Program-made: the position numbers and the translations under genes
Source of the DNA: DSAR01 sp034437315
GTDB taxonomy: Bacteria; Chloroflexota; Anaerolineae; B4-G1
DNA: 13,752 nt
NCBI GenBank assembly: GCA_034437315.1
Contig: DAOTUC010000324.1
Coordinates: 1 to 13,752, forward strand
Reading direction: 5' to 3'
The notes under the pieces: generated by a model
The model's database searches: none
Told to the model about the DNA's origin: nothing
The model's input: only the letters and a program-made list of their open reading frames with translations
Shown: positions 12,361-13,752 of the stretch, one piece after another
How positions within the stretch are numbered: the first letter of the stretch is position 1
Layout: each line of letters begins with the position of its first letter

Positions 12361-13752
12361 CTAGCGCGATTGAGGGGGAATGCGAAGATAGATGCTGGCG
12401 CCCTCGTCGCCGGCGACCAATTGACTAAAACCAAAGAATGGCACAGTGACGCGCACAGGGCCGGCGCTCGACACCGTCATCTCCAGGCTGCCTTGATCAT
12501 CCGTCACACCCTGGGCCTTGAACTGGCCGGTAGCCGCCTCATACACCTGCACCGAGATATTGGTGATGCCCTCCCCTGCGCCGGGCTGGAAATCATCATT
12601 CCCGTCGTAATAGATCAACACGCGGATCGGCATAAAGCGGGATGAGGGGGTTGGCGTGGCCGCCGGGACCGGCGTCGGCGTCGTCAAGACGCGAAAGGAA
12701 ATCTCCGGGCGCGGCGTCGCCGTCGGCGGTTGGCGGGTGGGCGTCGGGGTGCGCGGGGGCGCGGACGTCTCATCCGGGCGCGGCGTGCTGGTCGCTTCGT
12801 CGCCATCATCATCCTCATCATCATCGCCTGTCTCGATGTCGCAGCGGAAGGTGTAATCGCTGTTGTTGACGTTGGGCGGCACGCGGTCGCCGGTGCCCAC
12901 CAGCAGGTATAACCAGCCCTCGTAGGTCGCGTAATAGGCGAAATAGCTGTTGAAATTCCCCGGCGCGACGTCGTCGTTGCCCCCGATGGGGTTGCGGTTG
13001 TGATCGTAGACGATCAGGTTGGGGTCCACGCCCGGTCCCAGATTCGAGGTCCGGCACTCGTAGAGCAGCCCCGGCTTGACCCACATCTTGAGGTAATCGT
13101 TGTCTATCCCGCCGTAGGGCGGCGGGACGAAATTGAGGTTCTCCGAGACGTTGGGCGAGATGATGCAGGCGTGGTCGAAATCGTGATTGCCGGCCCTGTA
13201 GCGATCGCAGCGGTCGGCGTTGGGGCTGGAGGGGGTCGGCGCTGGTGTGTCGGTCGCGTCCGGGCTGTCGCTGATCTGCGCCACCGCCAGGTCGTAGGTG
13301 TCGTTGGAATCGCTCACGTCGACCAGGTTGGTGACGCGGATGTAATAATAGCCGCCATAACCGGCCGTCCACTCAACCCGGCTGGCGAAACCGCCGCCGC
13401 CGTCATTGTCGCTGGCGATTACGTTGCCGTCCCGGTCGTAGATTTGCAAGTAGGTATCCACACCGGAGAGGTTGCTGGTCGTGGCGCGATAGCGCTGGCC
13501 ATTTTTGACGTAAAAGGAGAACCAATCCTCATCCTCTCGAGAAGGGACGAAATTAGCGCCCTTGGCGCTGGCGGAAGTCGAGACCGGGAAGGCATGAGCA
13601 TCTTCCATTGAATCATTGGGCTCATAGGGATCAGCGCCGCGCGGCGTAGGGGTATTCGTGGGGCTAGACACGGAATAGTCCAAACGGAACGTCCCGCCGC
13701 TGCACTGGTCGCTTGCCTGATAGATCTCAAAATAGTAGGGGCCTACACTATC
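12361..13752 (-). CDS. Secreted or surface PPC-domain protein with SdrD-B-like C-terminal module (5' end outside window)
   Basis: The frame is open to the window edge, so the start and any signal peptide are missing; 463 residues are visible. The first 28 or so look like the end of a preceding beta domain (PYYFEIYQASDQ). After a short Thr-Pro linker, DPYEPND (41-47) opens a bacterial pre-peptidase C-terminal (PPC) domain to about residue 155 (REDEDWFSFYV, VDTYLQIYDRDGNVIASDND, GYYYIRVTNL). A second, more divergent PPC-like domain spans about 180-306. An Asp/Glu stretch and a Thr-Pro-Arg linker (about 308-372) follow. The last 90 residues (IYYDGNDDFQPGAGEGITNISVQVYEAATG) resemble an SdrD-B/Cna-B-type beta sandwich. 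PPC domains typically occur in secreted proteins and peptidases. No protease catalytic motif is visible here. An adhesive or envelope role is inferred. Confidence 0.85.
   Translation of the reverse strand, partial: DSVGPYYFEIYQASDQCSGGTFRLDYSVSSPTNTPTPRGADPYEPNDSMEDAHAFPVSTSASAKGANFVPSREDEDWFSFYVKNGQRYRATTSNLSGVDTYLQIYDRDGNVIASDNDGGGGFASRVEWTAGYGGYYYIRVTNLVDVSDSNDTYDLAVAQISDSPDATDTPAPTPSSPNADRCDRYRAGNHDFDHACIISPNVSENLNFVPPPYGGIDNDYLKMWVKPGLLYECRTSNLGPGVDPNLIVYDHNRNPIGGNDDVAPGNFNSYFAYYATYEGWLYLLVGTGDRVPPNVNNSDYTFRCDIETGDDDEDDDGDEATSTPRPDETSAPPRTPTPTRQPPTATPRPEISFRVLTTPTPVPAATPTPSSRFMPIRVLIYYDGNDDFQPGAGEGITNISVQVYEAATGQFKAQGVTDDQGSLEMTVSSAGPVRVTVPFFGFSQLVAGDEGASIYLRIPPQSR

Overview
The window is about 13.75 kb of GC-rich bacterial chromosome, and almost all of it is coding. 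The Thr-Pro-rich linkers in the membrane and surface proteins, the short IF-2 and the gene order point to a member of the Chloroflexota (Anaerolineae or Caldilineae type). This placement is inferred from sequence style and was not tested by phylogeny. No mobile element, CRISPR array, rRNA or intact tRNA is visible.

Layout from left to right: (1) The 3' part of pheT (phenylalanyl-tRNA synthetase beta chain, + strand) ends at a perfect 17-bp inverted repeat at 1282-1324, followed by three 12-bp tandem repeats. (2) A two-gene minus-strand operon follows. Its first gene encodes a regulator with two tandem XRE/Cro-type helix-turn-helix domains, and its second a small TPR protein. (3) A 451-bp divergent intergenic region (2686-3136) carries a promoter on each strand, palindromes between them, and a leader of about 260 nt in front of nusA. 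That leader holds an attenuator-like hairpin, a 32-codon open frame with a good ribosome binding site, and several hairpins, some mutually exclusive. (4) A long plus-strand operon follows: nusA, rnpM (ylxR), infB, rbfA, nrnA, truB and ribF. It covers transcription elongation and antitermination, RNase P modulation, translation initiation, 30S maturation, nanoRNA/pAp turnover, tRNA pseudouridylation and FMN/FAD synthesis. rimP, which usually precedes nusA, is absent here. The operon closes with a cUUCGg hairpin shared with the convergent genes beyond. (5) Two minus-strand genes encode envelope proteins. The upstream one, cut by the window edge, is a pre-peptidase C-terminal (PPC) domain protein with an SdrD-B-like C-terminal module. 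The downstream one is a single-pass membrane protein with a possible degenerate sortase-like barrel followed by beta-sandwich domains.

The central operon is conserved housekeeping. The less ordinary parts are the nusA leader, the long acidic C-terminal extension of NusA, a hexapeptide triplication next to a metal-binding motif of NrnA, and the envelope protein pair. The best candidate for undescribed biology is the nusA leader (2878-3136), where an attenuator-like stem, an upstream open frame and alternative RNA folds lie together ahead of the gene for a termination factor.
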